From positions 41,871-105,870 of the forward strand of contig NZ_FUYB01000015.1 of assembly GCF_900167255.1 (NCBI RefSeq): DNA of 64,000 nt, read 5' to 3'. Below, piece after piece: positions 43,620-53,821 of the stretch. The position numbers and the translations under genes are program-made. This stretch comes from Thiothrix eikelboomii. GTDB lineage: Bacteria > Pseudomonadota > Gammaproteobacteria > Thiotrichales > Thiotrichaceae. Under the pieces are notes generated by a model, which had not been told where the DNA came from, searched no databases, and was given only the letters and a program-made list of their open reading frames with translations. The stretch's first letter is position 1. The number at the start of each line of letters is the position of its first letter.

Positions 43620-45097
43620 GGATTCACCCATCCCCGTAACTGCTCAATCACATCACTGGCGAGCAAACCTCGCTCGCCTTGCTCTGCTGCCTGATCCGCA
43701 GCCAACGCATGAATTAATACGCCTGTACTCGCCGCCGCCATTAAACTTAAACCTTGCCCAACTAAACTCGTCACAATCCCAGTCAAAACATCACCCATAC
43801 CGGCGGTGGCCATCCCCGGATTACCTACAAGACAGACAGCAATGGCTGTTTCATCCGCTACTAAGCTACCTGCCCCTTTCAAAACAATGACACCACCGTA
43901 TTGTTGTTGTAAGGCACGCACCGCTGCAAACCGATCCTGCTCCAACGTCTCAGTCGTGCACGCTAATAAACGGGCAGCTTCAGCAGGATGCGGTGTCAGT
44001 ATCCAGTTAGTACGCCGCTGCGGTGATTGTGCTAACAGATTTAAAGCATCCGCATCTAAAACTAAGGGCAACGAAGTATTCAGAGTTTCAGCCCAAATAG
44101 CTTGAGCTAAAGTACTGGTCCCCAAACCAGGTCCTAGGCCGACGACAGTTTTATTGCTTAAGTGAGTCGCCACTTCACTCGCTTGAATAGCGTGTACCAT
44201 GAGTTCAGGACGATTGAGATTTAACCACGCTGCATGTTGAGGATCAGTCCCTAAAGACACCAGCCCACTACCAGTACGCAAAGCGGCCTCACCCGCCAAA
44301 CGAATCGCCCCCGCCATACCCGCTTGACCACCGATTAATAAGACATGCCCAAACTTACCCTTATGCGCACAACGTGCTCGCTTGGGCAGATAGCTTTTTA
44401 AGAGTCCAGTGGACAGAGTGTAGTTCTGAGTTGGTATTTGCTGCAAAACCTGCATCGGCAAATCTAGATCAGCCAAAGCTAACTCCCCAACATAAGCCCG
44501 CGCTTGCCCAGTGAGTAAACCTTGTTTTAAACCAATAAAGGTCACGGTTAAACTCGCCTTGACCGCACTCCCTAAAGCTTGACCTGTATTACCATTTAAG
44601 CCAGAGGGAAGATCAACCGCGACGACGGGCTGAGAGCTTGCATTGATCGCTTTAACGGCAGCCAACCAGCGCTCTTGCAATGGCCTCGTTAACCCTGTCC
44701 CCAATAAAGCATCGACTAATACATCCGTTAAAGGGAGTGACCCCGCAAAACTAGCGACCTCACCCCCTGTTTTTACATAATCTTGATACGCTGTTTGTGC
44801 ATCATTTTCTAGGGTTGCAGGTGAACTCACCGCCACTACCTGCACTTGCCACGCAGCTTGCTGAGCCAGCCGAGCAAGCACATAACCATCACCCGCATTA
44901 TTACCAGCTCCACAGACAATGCACAGCGAGCGAGCTTGAGGATAACGTTCAAGAATAACGGCAAATAACGCAGCAGCCGCTCGTTGCATTAAGTCATAGC
45001 CCGGAATACCATATTCTCGAATAGCCAGACGATCTAGCTCACGCACTTGCTCAATAGTGTAGACTGGGAGTTTATCAGATGAACTGCTAAGCAACAT
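43616..45097 (-). CDS. nnr: Bifunctional NAD(P)H-hydrate epimerase/dehydratase Nnr
   Basis: A 493-residue fusion. The N-terminal NnrE epimerase has YTIEQVRELDRLAIREYGIP and the NNAGDGYVLAR nucleotide loop; the C-terminal NnrD ADP-dependent dehydratase has LILDAD-like VLDADALNLLA, LTPHPAEAARLL and GNPGMATAGMGDVLTG. It repairs hydrated NAD(P)H. The start at 45097 (MLLSSSSDKLPVYTI) fits the family; upstream ATG 45148 would run into queG on the other strand. Confidence 0.93.
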   Translation of the reverse strand: MLLSSSSDKLPVYTIEQVRELDRLAIREYGIPGYDLMQRAAAALFAVILERYPQARSLCIVCGAGNNAGDGYVLARLAQQAAWQVQVVAVSSPATLENDAQTAYQDYVKTGGEVASFAGSLPLTDVLVDALLGTGLTRPLQERWLAAVKAINASSQPVVAVDLPSGLNGNTGQALGSAVKASLTVTFIGLKQGLLTGQARAYVGELALADLDLPMQVLQQIPTQNYTLSTGLLKSYLPKRARCAHKGKFGHVLLIGGQAGMAGAIRLAGEAALRTGSGLVSLGTDPQHAAWLNLNRPELMVHAIQASEVATHLSNKTVVGLGPGLGTSTLAQAIWAETLNTSLPLVLDADALNLLAQSPQRRTNWILTPHPAEAARLLACTTETLEQDRFAAVRALQQQYGGVIVLKGAGSLVADETAIAVCLVGNPGMATAGMGDVLTGIVTSLVGQGLSLMAAASTGVLIHALAADQAAEQGERGLLASDVIEQLRGWVNP

Positions 45098-45119
45098 GCT
45101 ATTGAATGATCCTAAAAAA

Positions 45120-46169
45120 ATGGCCTTAATGGCTGATATTAGCGCCAAACTACCCGAATGGGGAGCAGAACTCGGCTTTGATGCCCTCGGTATTAGCTCA
45201 ATTGATTTATCCAGTGCTGAACAATCCTTATGGGCTTGGTTAGCCCAAGGCTATCAGGGTGATATGGAATGGATGCAACGACACGGCACGAAACGCAGTC
45301 GCCCTGCCGAATTAGTTGAAGGCACGCTCTCGATTATTAGCGTGCGCATGAATTATTGGCCTGAACCGAGTACTCCAGCTGAAATGGTATTGAATCACCC
45401 TGAATTAGCCTATATTTCGCGTTATGCCTTAGGCCGTGATTATCATAAAGTTCTGCGGCAACGCTTAGAAAAACTGGCCGAACGCTTACAAACTGAAATT
45501 GGTTTCCTGCGTTATCGAGTGTTCGTGGATAGCGCTCCAGTTTTAGAAAAACCGATTGCTGTTAAAGCTGGTTTAGGTTGGCTGGGCAAACATACCAATC
45601 TTATTCATCGCAGTGCTGGCTCTTATTTCTTTCTTGGTGAACTGTATACCGATTTACCTCTGCCTGAAACAGGCGCGAGTACGGAGCATTGTGGTTCTTG
45701 CACGGCTTGCCTCGATATTTGCCCCACCCAAGCGATTATTCAACCTTATTTATTAGATGCTAACCGCTGTATTTCTTATTTAAGTATTGAATATGCAGGC
45801 TCGATTCCACTGGAGTTTAGACCCTTAATGGGCAATAGAATTTATGGCTGCGATGATTGCCAATTAATTTGCCCGTGGAATCGTTTTGCGCAAGTCAGCA
45901 CTGAATACGACTTTCAGATACGTCATCAATTAGACAGAGCCAGTTTATTAGAATTATTTGCCTGGGATGAAACCACCTTTTTAGCCAAACTAGCAGGGAC
46001 GGCTATCCGGCGCATTGGGCATGAGCGTTGGCTACGCAATCTGGCTATCGCTCTAGGCAACGCCCCGCCTAGCCATCACATTCGTGATGCGTTGCTAGCC
46101 AAACTGGATACAGCGCTTAGCCCATTAGTGCGTGAGCATGTTGAATGGGCTTTGCAGAGACAGACTTAA
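45120..46169 (+). CDS. queG: Epoxyqueuosine reductase QueG
   Basis: A roughly 350-residue cobalamin-dependent iron-sulfur enzyme. Cys motifs CGSCTACLDICPTQAI and CDDCQLICPWNRF mark two 4Fe-4S clusters; RPLMGNRIYGCDDC and AIRRIGHERWLRNLAIALGN match E. coli QueG closely. It reduces epoxyqueuosine to queuosine in tRNA. Divergent from nnr: the starts are only about 20 bp apart, so the promoters overlap the opposing genes. Starts at 45096 and 45129 are also possible. Confidence 0.94.
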   Translation: MALMADISAKLPEWGAELGFDALGISSIDLSSAEQSLWAWLAQGYQGDMEWMQRHGTKRSRPAELVEGTLSIISVRMNYWPEPSTPAEMVLNHPELAYISRYALGRDYHKVLRQRLEKLAERLQTEIGFLRYRVFVDSAPVLEKPIAVKAGLGWLGKHTNLIHRSAGSYFFLGELYTDLPLPETGASTEHCGSCTACLDICPTQAIIQPYLLDANRCISYLSIEYAGSIPLEFRPLMGNRIYGCDDCQLICPWNRFAQVSTEYDFQIRHQLDRASLLELFAWDETTFLAKLAGTAIRRIGHERWLRNLAIALGNAPPSHHIRDALLAKLDTALSPLVREHVEWALQRQT

Positions 46170-46314
46170 ACAGAGTTGCTAATTTAAACCGCCCTTAATC
46201 TTTTAATTAAGGCCAATTATCAAAAGAGTCATCCATTCATCCAAATAATGGATGCATAAGAAAAAATTCTCTGCCACTATACGCTCATACCCAAACAAAC
46301 AAACCCAAAACATC

Positions 46315-46650
46315 ATGAAAGCAATAAGAATAAGACCGTTGAAGCGGCTCGTGTTGCTAGTGTTAGCTGCTAATGTATTAGCAGGCTGCTCCAGTATACA
46401 AACTAGCTCAGTGTATCAAACTTGGGAAAAACAAGCCTATGCTGCTTATCGTGTGCGTTTACCTGCACCAGCAGATGGAATCTTGCCCAATATATTTAGA
46501 ACAGTCGCAGTTCCGGGCATGCAAGTTGCACCGCAAAGAACTGTGCTTAACTCCTATAACCTAGGATATGCAGCAGTGCCTCAGCAGCCAAGGCCAGTCG
46601 CTTTGCCTGTACAGGAACAACAATATATTGCCGATTTTTATGGTTTATAA
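46315..46650 (+). CDS. Small putative lipoprotein
   Basis: A 111-residue protein with a basic N-terminus, hydrophobic stretch and lipobox LAGC (Cys about residue 26), so a lipid-anchored envelope protein. The mature part has no recognised domain, with a Pro- and Gln-rich middle. The start at 46315 puts the signal peptide at the N-terminus; an open extension to 46252 is less likely. It is followed by two terminators in tandem. Confidence 0.65.
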   Translation: MKAIRIRPLKRLVLLVLAANVLAGCSSIQTSSVYQTWEKQAYAAYRVRLPAPADGILPNIFRTVAVPGMQVAPQRTVLNSYNLGYAAVPQQPRPVALPVQEQQYIADFYGL

Positions 46651-46699
46651 GCTTTACTCGTTTTGTTAGCCCCTAGAGTCCAGACTGGACTCCTTATTG

Positions 46700-46734
46700 G
46701 CGCAAAGGTTCTAGCCCTTCCTTTGCGCTTTTTT
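46700..46734 (+). terminator. Rho-independent terminator after the small lipoprotein gene
   Basis: Arms GCGCAAAGG and CCTTTGCGC, 9 bp perfect, followed by TTTTTT. A smaller hairpin (GAGTCC/GGACTC, 46676-46692) precedes it. Confidence 0.87.
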
Positions 46735-46760
46735 AGCCAGATCTTATATCTGGCTTTTTT
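46735..46760 (+). terminator. Second tandem terminator upstream of pdxH
   Basis: Arms AGCCAGAT and ATCTGGCT, 8 bp perfect, loop CTTAT, then TTTTT. It adjoins the preceding terminator directly. Confidence 0.78.
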
Positions 46761-46816
46761 ATTTGCGCTCACTAAACGCTATAATCCCAGCTTCAACTTA
46801 AGCGCAGGGAGCTAGC

Positions 46817-47458
46817 ATGGATATCGGAGCCTTACGGCGCGAATACACTCAAGCCGGATTAAGTAAAGCCAATTTGGCTGCCACTCCTTTTTTGCAATTT
46901 GAGCAGTGGTTCACCCAAGCTACCCAAGCCAAGCTTGCCGAAGTGAATGCAATGCAACTAGCGACGACCTCTGCCCAAAACAAACCCAGTTTACGCACAG
47001 TACTACTGAAGGCCTTTGATGAGCGAGGCTTCGTATTTTATACGAATTATCACAGCCAAAAAGCTCAACAAATGGCAGAAAATCCTCAAGTCGCTGCGCT
47101 GTTTTTTTGGAAAGAACTCGAACGCCAAGTCGAAATTACGGGTCGGGTTGAAAAAGTGTCTACGCTTGAATCACTCAAATACTTCACCAGCCGTCCTCGT
47201 GGTAGCCAGTTAGGTGCTTGGGTATCAGCACAAAGCTCTATTATTAGTTCACGCCGACTCCTTGAAGCCAAACTAGAAGAAATGAAACAAAAATTTAGTA
47301 GTGGTGAAATTCCCTTACCAGATTTTTGGGGCGGTTTTCGGATCATTCCTGAAAGTGTAGAATTTTGGCAAGGCCGCCCCAATCGGCTGCATGATCGGTT
47401 TGAGTATCGCCGCCAAGCAGGGCTGGAGACTTGGCAAATCGAACGTCTATCCCCTTAG
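46817..47458 (+). CDS. pdxH: Pyridoxamine 5'-phosphate oxidase PdxH
   Basis: A 213-residue FMN enzyme. Blocks [31 protein letters not shown] and the C-terminal [24 protein letters not shown] (split here) are diagnostic; the last binds FMN and substrate. It makes pyridoxal 5'-phosphate. Full length, with the ATG after GGGAGC. Confidence 0.95.
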   Translation: MDIGALRREYTQAGLSKANLAATPFLQFEQWFTQATQAKLAEVNAMQLATTSAQNKPSLRTVLLKAFDERGFVFYTNYHSQKAQQMAENPQVAALFFWKELERQVEITGRVEKVSTLESLKYFTSRPRGSQLGAWVSAQSSIISSRRLLEAKLEEMKQKFSSGEIPLPDFWGGFRIIPESVEFWQGRPNRLHDRFEYRRQAGLETWQIERLSP

Positions 47459-47573
47459 CTTAAGGTCTTAGTTCTTGATGCTTTTTAGCTTCGCAAGCCA
47501 AGGCAACTTTGATACCCTAGACTGTCTGTTGGTGTTAACGATGATGGCAACACCATTCTAAGCGAGAATATCT

Positions 47574-48413
47574 ATGCGATTGCCTTTTTTGCCAATGATT
47601 TTATTGGCATCTGTTCTGTCTGCTTGTGATAACAGCAATAAATTTGCTGATGAAACTGTTTCATCCTTGGGTATTAGCTATCAAATGCGCGAATTTAAGC
47701 GGCAAGGAGGCAGTAAGTGTCCAAGCGAAACAGCGACTGTAAAAGCAGAAGATGCACTCTGTGCTTCTGTTAAATTTAGCTATCCAGAAATTAGCTCAGT
47801 CACCCAGCCTGAGCTAGCCACCAAAATGAATGAGCTAATTAAGCAACAGCTTTTAGATCAGATTGAGGGTACACCGAGTGAACTAGTGGCAACACAGTCT
47901 TTAGAAGCGTTTGCAGATAGTTTTATTCAAGACTACACCCAAGACTCCAATAACTTCACGAGTTGGGAACTTGAACGCAGTGTGCGGATTATTCACAACA
48001 CGAACACGCTGCTGACCTTATTATTTGAAGAATTTGGCTTTACTGGTGGTGCGCATCCGTTTAATGGTAGCCGTTTTATCGTCTTAAACTTAGCTAATGC
48101 TCAACCTGTTAGCCTAGATGACCTTATGAATCCGGGTTATGAAGCGGCCTTGAATGTGGCAGGCGAGAAGGCCTTCCGCGAAGCTCGTCAACTGACTGAT
48201 CACTCCAGCCTTGAAGAAGATGGTTTTAACTTTGCCAATAATGCTTTTGTCCTGAATGACAACTATGGCGTGAATAAAGACGGCCTCAGTTTTATCTTCA
48301 ATAGCTACGAAGTCGCACCTTATGTGATGGGACCCACCGAGTTCACTATTCCCTATGAAGATATTCGCTCTTTAATCCGTCCAAATGGTTTATTGGGTAG
48401 TAAGGCGCAGTGA
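47574..48413 (+). CDS. DUF3298-containing lipoprotein (RsiV-like extracytoplasmic domain)
   Basis: A 279-residue protein with signal peptide and lipobox LSAC (Cys18), so lipid-anchored. The C-terminal half has FGFTGGAHPFNGSRFIVLNL, SLDDLM and FIFNSYEVAPYVMG, the DUF3298 pattern. DUF3298 domains in RsiV bind lysozyme; here binding is unproven. The stop overlaps the next start (GTGA), pairing it with a D-Ala-D-Ala peptidase, which suggests an envelope role. Confidence 0.82.
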   Translation: MRLPFLPMILLASVLSACDNSNKFADETVSSLGISYQMREFKRQGGSKCPSETATVKAEDALCASVKFSYPEISSVTQPELATKMNELIKQQLLDQIEGTPSELVATQSLEAFADSFIQDYTQDSNNFTSWELERSVRIIHNTNTLLTLLFEEFGFTGGAHPFNGSRFIVLNLANAQPVSLDDLMNPGYEAALNVAGEKAFREARQLTDHSSLEEDGFNFANNAFVLNDNYGVNKDGLSFIFNSYEVAPYVMGPTEFTIPYEDIRSLIRPNGLLGSKAQ

Positions 48414-49039
48414 CCCAAACTCAGCTACCCACAGGTTTTGTACGCTTATCGACCTATGCACCGCTGATTGTGCGGGATATGCGTTATTATGGGAGTAATA
48501 ATTTTCTGGGAGAACCCGTCGATGGTTATCAGCAAAATGAGGCGATTCTGACCACTGCCGCTGCCAAAGCGCTAGTCCAAGTACAGACTGCTTTAGCCGA
48601 ATTTGGTTTAGGCTTAAAAATTTTTGATGCTTATCGCCCCCAGCAAGCGGTTAACCATTTTTTACGCTGGGAACATCTGCCAGAAGATCATCAAATAGCT
48701 GAGCGCTTTCATCCAGACTTGAGTAAATCTGAATTATTTGCTCAAGGTTATATTGCCAAACGCTCTAGCCATACGCGAGGCAGCACTGTTGATCTCAGTT
48801 TAGTCAATTTACAACATCCAAGCCATCCTGAGTTGGACATGGGTACGGAATTCGATTTTTTTGGCCCAGCTTCTGCGCCCAACTATCCGAAACTCACCCC
48901 CAACCAACGTGCTAACCGTTTACTTTTAAAGCTCGTCATGGAAGGCTATGGTTTTCAGGGCTTTAACTTAGAGTGGTGGCATTTTACGCTAGGCCATGAA
49001 CCTTATCCGCATCAATATTTCGACTTTGTCGTCCAATAA
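48410..49039 (+). CDS. D-Ala-D-Ala dipeptidase (M15D, DdpX/VanX family)
   Basis: A 209-residue M15 peptidase. Zinc and catalytic residues are visible in SSHTRGSTVDLSL (His and Asp) and GFNLEWWHFTL (Glu and His). FDAYRPQQAVNHF is the family's substrate loop. Such enzymes split D-Ala-D-Ala, recycling cell-wall dipeptide or, when regulated, giving vancomycin resistance; no vanHA-like genes are nearby. No signal peptide is seen. GTG start coupled to the upstream gene. Confidence 0.88.
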   Translation: MTQTQLPTGFVRLSTYAPLIVRDMRYYGSNNFLGEPVDGYQQNEAILTTAAAKALVQVQTALAEFGLGLKIFDAYRPQQAVNHFLRWEHLPEDHQIAERFHPDLSKSELFAQGYIAKRSSHTRGSTVDLSLVNLQHPSHPELDMGTEFDFFGPASAPNYPKLTPNQRANRLLLKLVMEGYGFQGFNLEWWHFTLGHEPYPHQYFDFVVQ

Positions 49040-49062
49040 AGCGAACTAGGTAATCAGTAAAC

Positions 49063-49701
49063 ATGCAATATGTACGCGACCCCGACAAGATCGAGGGACA
49101 AATTTGGGATTGTATTCGTGAACTCAGCGAGCTAGAAAGCTTTACAGCCGATCAGCAACAAATTTTACTGTATCTGATTCGTGCTTGTGGCGAGCCTTCA
49201 TTAGCCCAGCGCGTCAAATTCAGCCCCCATGCCATCGAAGCGGGCAAACGATCTATCAAAAAATATGCCTACATGCTGTACGACCACGATACCCTCAGTG
49301 GCAATATCGACAGTAAATTACTTAACCAAGAACCGTTGTGTTTTATCAATAAATCCTCCGTCATTTCTATGGCTAAAAGTACTAAGCAAACACGAGCGAT
49401 GACTGCCGTGGATTTATGGAAACCTTATTTGAAAAATAGCATTGTCGTGTTTGGCTATTCCAGTACTGCGCTATGTCGCTTATTGGAGCTACTGAAAGCG
49501 GAAGAGGCTGAAAAACCGGCGCTGATTATTGCTATGCCCTCTGGCTTTGTGAACACTGAATATGGCAAAGAAGTCTTACAAGAAAGTTATGATGAATTAG
49601 GGGTTGAATATATTCTAATTGAAGGCCGCTGGGGTGGGATTATGTTTGCAGCAGCAACCGTCAATGCCTTATTGAGTATTCAGCAAGGCATTTACCGTTA
49701 A
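49063..49701 (+). CDS. CobH/CbiC-like (precorrin-8X methylmutase family) protein
   Basis: A 212-residue protein with the CobH/CbiC scaffold: RACGEPSLAQRVKFSPHAIEAG, then SIVVFGYSSTALCRLLELL, KPALIIAMPSGFVNTEYGKE and EGRWGGIMFAAATVNALL. The normal catalytic His in the (V/I)IHxxG block appears as Arg (LIRACGE), and the TRS-like motif reads QTRAM. It is alone, with no other cobalamin-synthesis gene nearby. A changed or lost activity is likely. Confidence 0.72.
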   Translation: MQYVRDPDKIEGQIWDCIRELSELESFTADQQQILLYLIRACGEPSLAQRVKFSPHAIEAGKRSIKKYAYMLYDHDTLSGNIDSKLLNQEPLCFINKSSVISMAKSTKQTRAMTAVDLWKPYLKNSIVVFGYSSTALCRLLELLKAEEAEKPALIIAMPSGFVNTEYGKEVLQESYDELGVEYILIEGRWGGIMFAAATVNALLSIQQGIYR

Positions 49702-49754
49702 GCTCTAGACTAAAATAACGCTCGACTCAACAAAACTAAGCGCTCAAACCGATG

Positions 49755-51941
49755 TTAAAGCTTTTCTAAATTGGCATACCCCAAAACCAACCATTTACGT
49801 CCGACAGCGCTGAAATTAACTTCAACCCGTGCATGCTGACCTGCACCTTCGGCATTAGTAATAATACCTTCGCCAAACTTGGCGTGGCTGACACGTTGCC
49901 CAATGCTATAACCAGCCTCAGTTTTACTACCACGTGGCAAACTATGGGCAGCCGGTGCAGCCACCTGATAACTGGTTTGATAAGATCTTACCTTAGGGCG
50001 CACTGGATTTAAGAGCGCCTCAGGTAATTCGCGCAAGAACCGAGACGGTGGATTAGCGCGAGTTTGCCCATGCAATTGACGCTGTTCGGCATAACTCAAA
50101 ACTAACTGTTGCTCAGCCCGTGTAATCCCCACATAGCAAAGCCTACGCTCTTCCTCTAAGCGTGCCGGATCATCAGCGGACATTTGATGAGGAAATAAGC
50201 CCTCTTCTAAACCCGCTAAAAATACTAACGGAAACTCTAAGCCTTTAGCTGAATGCAAAGTCATCATCTGCACACAGTCTTCACCTGCCTCACCTTGCCC
50301 TTCACCCGCCTCCAACGCAGCATGCGCAAGGAAAGAGGACAGATCATCCATTGCTGGCAATTCATCAGTTTGCACTTGAATAAAACCAGCGGCAGCCGTG
50401 ATTAATTCATTTAAGTTATCGACCCGTGCCTGACCTGCTTCACCTTTTTCTTTACTCAGGAAATGCTCTTTTAATTGAGCTAAAGCAATCACGGCATCGA
50501 CTTGTTCCGCCAGTGGTAGGCGCTGAATCTCCTCACCCATTTGCTTAATCAACTGAATGAATTGCAATAAAGCATGACTAGCACGAGTAGTAAACTCGCC
50601 AGAGCGTGCAGCCTCTTCGGTCACTTCCCACAGAGAACGGCTTTCTGCCCGTGCGATTTGCCGCAAACTATCTACCGTGCGCTCACCAATTCCACGTGGA
50701 GGATGATTCACAATACGCTCAAAAGAAGGGTCATCGGCATGGTTTAAGGTCAACCGTAAATAAGCCAGAGCATCTTTGATCTCTGCCCGCTCGAAAAAGC
50801 GCAAACCGCCATACACACGATAGGGAAGACGCTGCTCATTGAAAACACTTTCGAATACCCGAGATTGGGCATTAGAGCGGTATAACACCGCGACTTCATC
50901 CCGCCGCGCCCCTTGATCAACCCATTGTTTAATGCGTCCGGCAATATAACGTGCTTCATCTAATTCATTGAAAGCAGCGTATAAATCGAGCAACGTACCA
51001 TGACTACCCTCTGTCCAAAGGTTTTTTCCTAAACGTCCACGATTATTATCAATTAAAGCATTGGCTGCTTTGAGGATATTGCCCGTGGAGCGATAGTTTT
51101 GTTCTAAGCGAATGGTTGCACAGTCAGGATAATCGCGGGTGAAATTGCGAATATTTTCAATCTTTGCACCGCGCCAGCCATAAATCGACTGATCATCGTC
51201 GCCAACTGCAAAAATCGGATTTTTCTGTCCAGCAATTAAGCGTAACCAAGCATATTGCAGGGCATTGGTATCTTGAAACTCATCGACCAAAACATGCCGG
51301 AAGCGATTGCGATAATGAGCTTGCAACTCCGGCGTATCCCGTAGCACTTCCAGTGAACGCAGGAGTAATTCAGCAAAGTCGACAACACCATTACGCTGAC
51401 ATTGTTCCTCATACAAGCTATATACACGAATCAGCTGAGCTTGAATGGGATCACCACGATCATCGAGATGTTTAGCACGCGAGCCTTCATCTTTGCGGCT
51501 ATTGATGAAATTAGCCACTTGGCGCGGTGGCCAACGAGCTTCATCCAAATCCAAAGCCTTCAGGATGCGCTTGATCATACGCAACTGATCTTCGGAATCC
51601 AAAATATGAAAGGTTTGTGGCAAACCCGCTTCACGCCAGTGCAAACGTAATAAACGATGCGCCAAACCGTGAAAAGTACCGACCCACAAGCCACCCACTT
51701 GCACATTCAATAAGTCATGAATTCGCCCGCGCATTTCATTGGCGGCTTTATTGGTGAAAGTGACCGCTAGAATACTTAAGGTTGAGACTCCCTCCACCTC
51801 CAGTAACCAAGCAATACGATGCACTAAAACCTTAGTTTTACCGCTACCCGCACCGGCTAAGACTAAAATGGGTTTAGGGGGGGCGCCGACCGCTTCGCGT
51901 TGGGGCGCATTCAAGGGATTGAGAATTGGTGATATGTCCAT
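49755..51941 (-). CDS. uvrD: DNA helicase II UvrD
   Basis: A 728-residue superfamily 1A helicase. Walker A GAGSGKT (30-36), TFTNKAANEMRGRI, VDEFQDTN, GDDDQSIYGWRGAKIENI and VMTLHSAKGLEFPLVFLAGLEEG (split here) define UvrD/Rep/PcrA. The C-terminal Tudor-like tail (VSHAKFGEGIITNAEGAG) that contacts RNA polymerase is present, and the length favours UvrD. It acts in nucleotide excision and mismatch repair. Confidence 0.94.
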   Translation of the reverse strand: MDISPILNPLNAPQREAVGAPPKPILVLAGAGSGKTKVLVHRIAWLLEVEGVSTLSILAVTFTNKAANEMRGRIHDLLNVQVGGLWVGTFHGLAHRLLRLHWREAGLPQTFHILDSEDQLRMIKRILKALDLDEARWPPRQVANFINSRKDEGSRAKHLDDRGDPIQAQLIRVYSLYEEQCQRNGVVDFAELLLRSLEVLRDTPELQAHYRNRFRHVLVDEFQDTNALQYAWLRLIAGQKNPIFAVGDDDQSIYGWRGAKIENIRNFTRDYPDCATIRLEQNYRSTGNILKAANALIDNNRGRLGKNLWTEGSHGTLLDLYAAFNELDEARYIAGRIKQWVDQGARRDEVAVLYRSNAQSRVFESVFNEQRLPYRVYGGLRFFERAEIKDALAYLRLTLNHADDPSFERIVNHPPRGIGERTVDSLRQIARAESRSLWEVTEEAARSGEFTTRASHALLQFIQLIKQMGEEIQRLPLAEQVDAVIALAQLKEHFLSKEKGEAGQARVDNLNELITAAAGFIQVQTDELPAMDDLSSFLAHAALEAGEGQGEAGEDCVQMMTLHSAKGLEFPLVFLAGLEEGLFPHQMSADDPARLEEERRLCYVGITRAEQQLVLSYAEQRQLHGQTRANPPSRFLRELPEALLNPVRPKVRSYQTSYQVAAPAAHSLPRGSKTEAGYSIGQRVSHAKFGEGIITNAEGAGQHARVEVNFSAVGRKWLVLGYANLEKL

Positions 51942-52046
51942 GACTGAATTGTACTTTATGCAGCTAAGCTGTCTAGCCGTGCATGGTAACTTAGGGGATT
52001 TCAGCGTTATTATCTACCGATAAGTCGCTCATTAAGGAAAACTAGC

Positions 52047-52520
52047 ATGCAAATTTGGGTCGATGCCGATGCTTGTCCAAATGTGATTAAAGAAATTTTA
52101 TTTCGTGCCGCTGAACGCCAACAGATTGAGGTGATTTTGGTTGCCAATCAGCCTTTGCGAGTTCCACGCTCACTGTTTATTAAAACCAAACAAGTCGGTG
52201 CAGGTTTCGATGTCGCAGATAACTATATTGCGCAACAGGTGCAACTAGGTGACTTAGTGATTACCGCCGATATTCCACTCGCCGCACAAGTGATTGCACG
52301 CCAAGGGCATGCCTTGAATCCAAGAGGTGAATTTTATACGCCCGAAAATATGCAACAGCGTTTGGGCATGCGCAATTTTATGGAAGAACTCAGAAGCACT
52401 GGCGCAATTACGGGTGGCCCACCTGCTTTGAACCAACAAGATCGCCAAGCATTTGCTAATCAATTGGATCGGTTTTTAGCACGTTATGCGCAAACTACTC
52501 GTGCTAAAAAAACGACATAA
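52047..52520 (+). CDS. UPF0178 family protein (YaiI/YqxD)
   Basis: A 157-residue protein opening [18 protein letters not shown], with [22 protein letters not shown] and the C-terminal [20 protein letters not shown]. All are signatures of UPF0178, which has a PIN-like fold with conserved Asp residues (here DADAC and TADIP). A nuclease role is plausible but not shown. Confidence 0.92.
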   Translation: MQIWVDADACPNVIKEILFRAAERQQIEVILVANQPLRVPRSLFIKTKQVGAGFDVADNYIAQQVQLGDLVITADIPLAAQVIARQGHALNPRGEFYTPENMQQRLGMRNFMEELRSTGAITGGPPALNQQDRQAFANQLDRFLARYAQTTRAKKTT

Positions 52521-52538
52521 CTAACCAATAAATAACGG

Positions 52539-53708
52539 TTAGCAGGCCTCTTCTTCCGCTTCCTCCGCTTTTGGCTCTAAAGACAAACCATCGAGAGCCG
52601 AGAAATGATCAGCTCGGCTTGTGCTAGTCCCATCAGCGGCGGAGTGATCAGTCGGTGATAAATTAATTCGCAGTTTCAGATTGCTGGCTGAGTCAGCGTT
52701 GCGTAAGGCTTCTTCTAGGGAGATTTTCTTCTCTCGATACAGGCGGTATAAATGCCCGTCGAAGGTCTGCATACCTTGCTGCTCGGATTTTTCCATAATT
52801 TCTTTAATCGCACCGACATCCCCCTTCATAATCAAGTCACGCACGATGGGGGTGCCTAAAAGAATTTCAATCGCCGCTGTCCGTTTACCTTCGATAGTCG
52901 GAATCAGGCGCTGAGAGATAAAAGCTTTTAAGTTGAGGGATAAATCTTGCAACAGCTGGTGATGACGTTCTTCAGGAAAAAAGTTAATGATTCGATCTAA
53001 AGCTTGGTTGGCACTATTGGCGTGCAAGGTGGATAAACATAGATGCCCCGTTTCTGCAAAAGCTAAGGCATGTTCCATCGTTTCGCGGGTGCGAATTTCA
53101 CCGATGAGAATCACATCCGGTGCTTGGCGCAGAGTATTTTTCAAGGCATCTTCATAACTATCGGTATCGACCCCGACTTCACGCTGGCTAATAATGGACT
53201 TACGATGGGGGTGCACATACTCAATGGGGTCTTCGATAGTAATAATATGCCCGTCAGAATGACGATTACGATAATCAATCAAAGCAGCGAGCGAGGTTGA
53301 TTTACCTGAGCCGGTGCCACCCACAAATAAAATCAAACCGCGCTTTTCCATAATGACGTTTTTTAACACATCGGGTAGGCCAATTTTATTTGCATCCGGG
53401 ATTTCTGTTTTAATATTCCGAATCACCATCGCCACTTTATGGCGTTGCTTAAAAATATTTACCCGAAAGCGCCCAATGCCCTCTTCACTGAGCGCGAGAT
53501 TCATTTCCGGCTTATGTTCAAATTGCTTCCGCTGTTCAGCATCCATCAGTTCATAGGCCATTGCCTGCACTTCTTCTGGGGTTAAGCGTTCACGAGCTAA
53601 GGGTTTGAGTGAGCCTTGGAATTTAGCGGCGGGTGGTGCCTCAGCTGTGAGATACAAATCAGAACCGTCACGAGTTGCGAGGATGCGTAAATAATCTTTG
53701 AGTGCCAT
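52539..53708 (-). CDS. pilU: Type IV pilus retraction ATPase PilU
   Basis: A 389-residue secretion ATPase. Walker A GGTGSGKST (130-138), Asp box TIEDPIEYVH, Walker B DVILIGEIRTRET and His box ETGHLCLSTLHANSANQAL. The motifs HPHRKSIISQREVGVD and the phrase MEHALAFAETGHLCL favour PilU over PilT. It works with PilT to power pilus retraction and twitching. No other pil gene is in the window. Confidence 0.92.
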   Translation of the reverse strand: MALKDYLRILATRDGSDLYLTAEAPPAAKFQGSLKPLARERLTPEEVQAMAYELMDAEQRKQFEHKPEMNLALSEEGIGRFRVNIFKQRHKVAMVIRNIKTEIPDANKIGLPDVLKNVIMEKRGLILFVGGTGSGKSTSLAALIDYRNRHSDGHIITIEDPIEYVHPHRKSIISQREVGVDTDSYEDALKNTLRQAPDVILIGEIRTRETMEHALAFAETGHLCLSTLHANSANQALDRIINFFPEERHHQLLQDLSLNLKAFISQRLIPTIEGKRTAAIEILLGTPIVRDLIMKGDVGAIKEIMEKSEQQGMQTFDGHLYRLYREKKISLEEALRNADSASNLKLRINLSPTDHSAADGTSTSRADHFSALDGLSLEPKAEEAEEEAC

Positions 53709-53821
53709 TGGAAGAATCTCTTATTGTTATAATTACTCAGATTATTGTAACAGTAATTCCCACAAAGTTGAGTTCAGCTCGTCTGGACACCTATACTTTA
53801 TGCAGTTACTAAGGAATGTAA

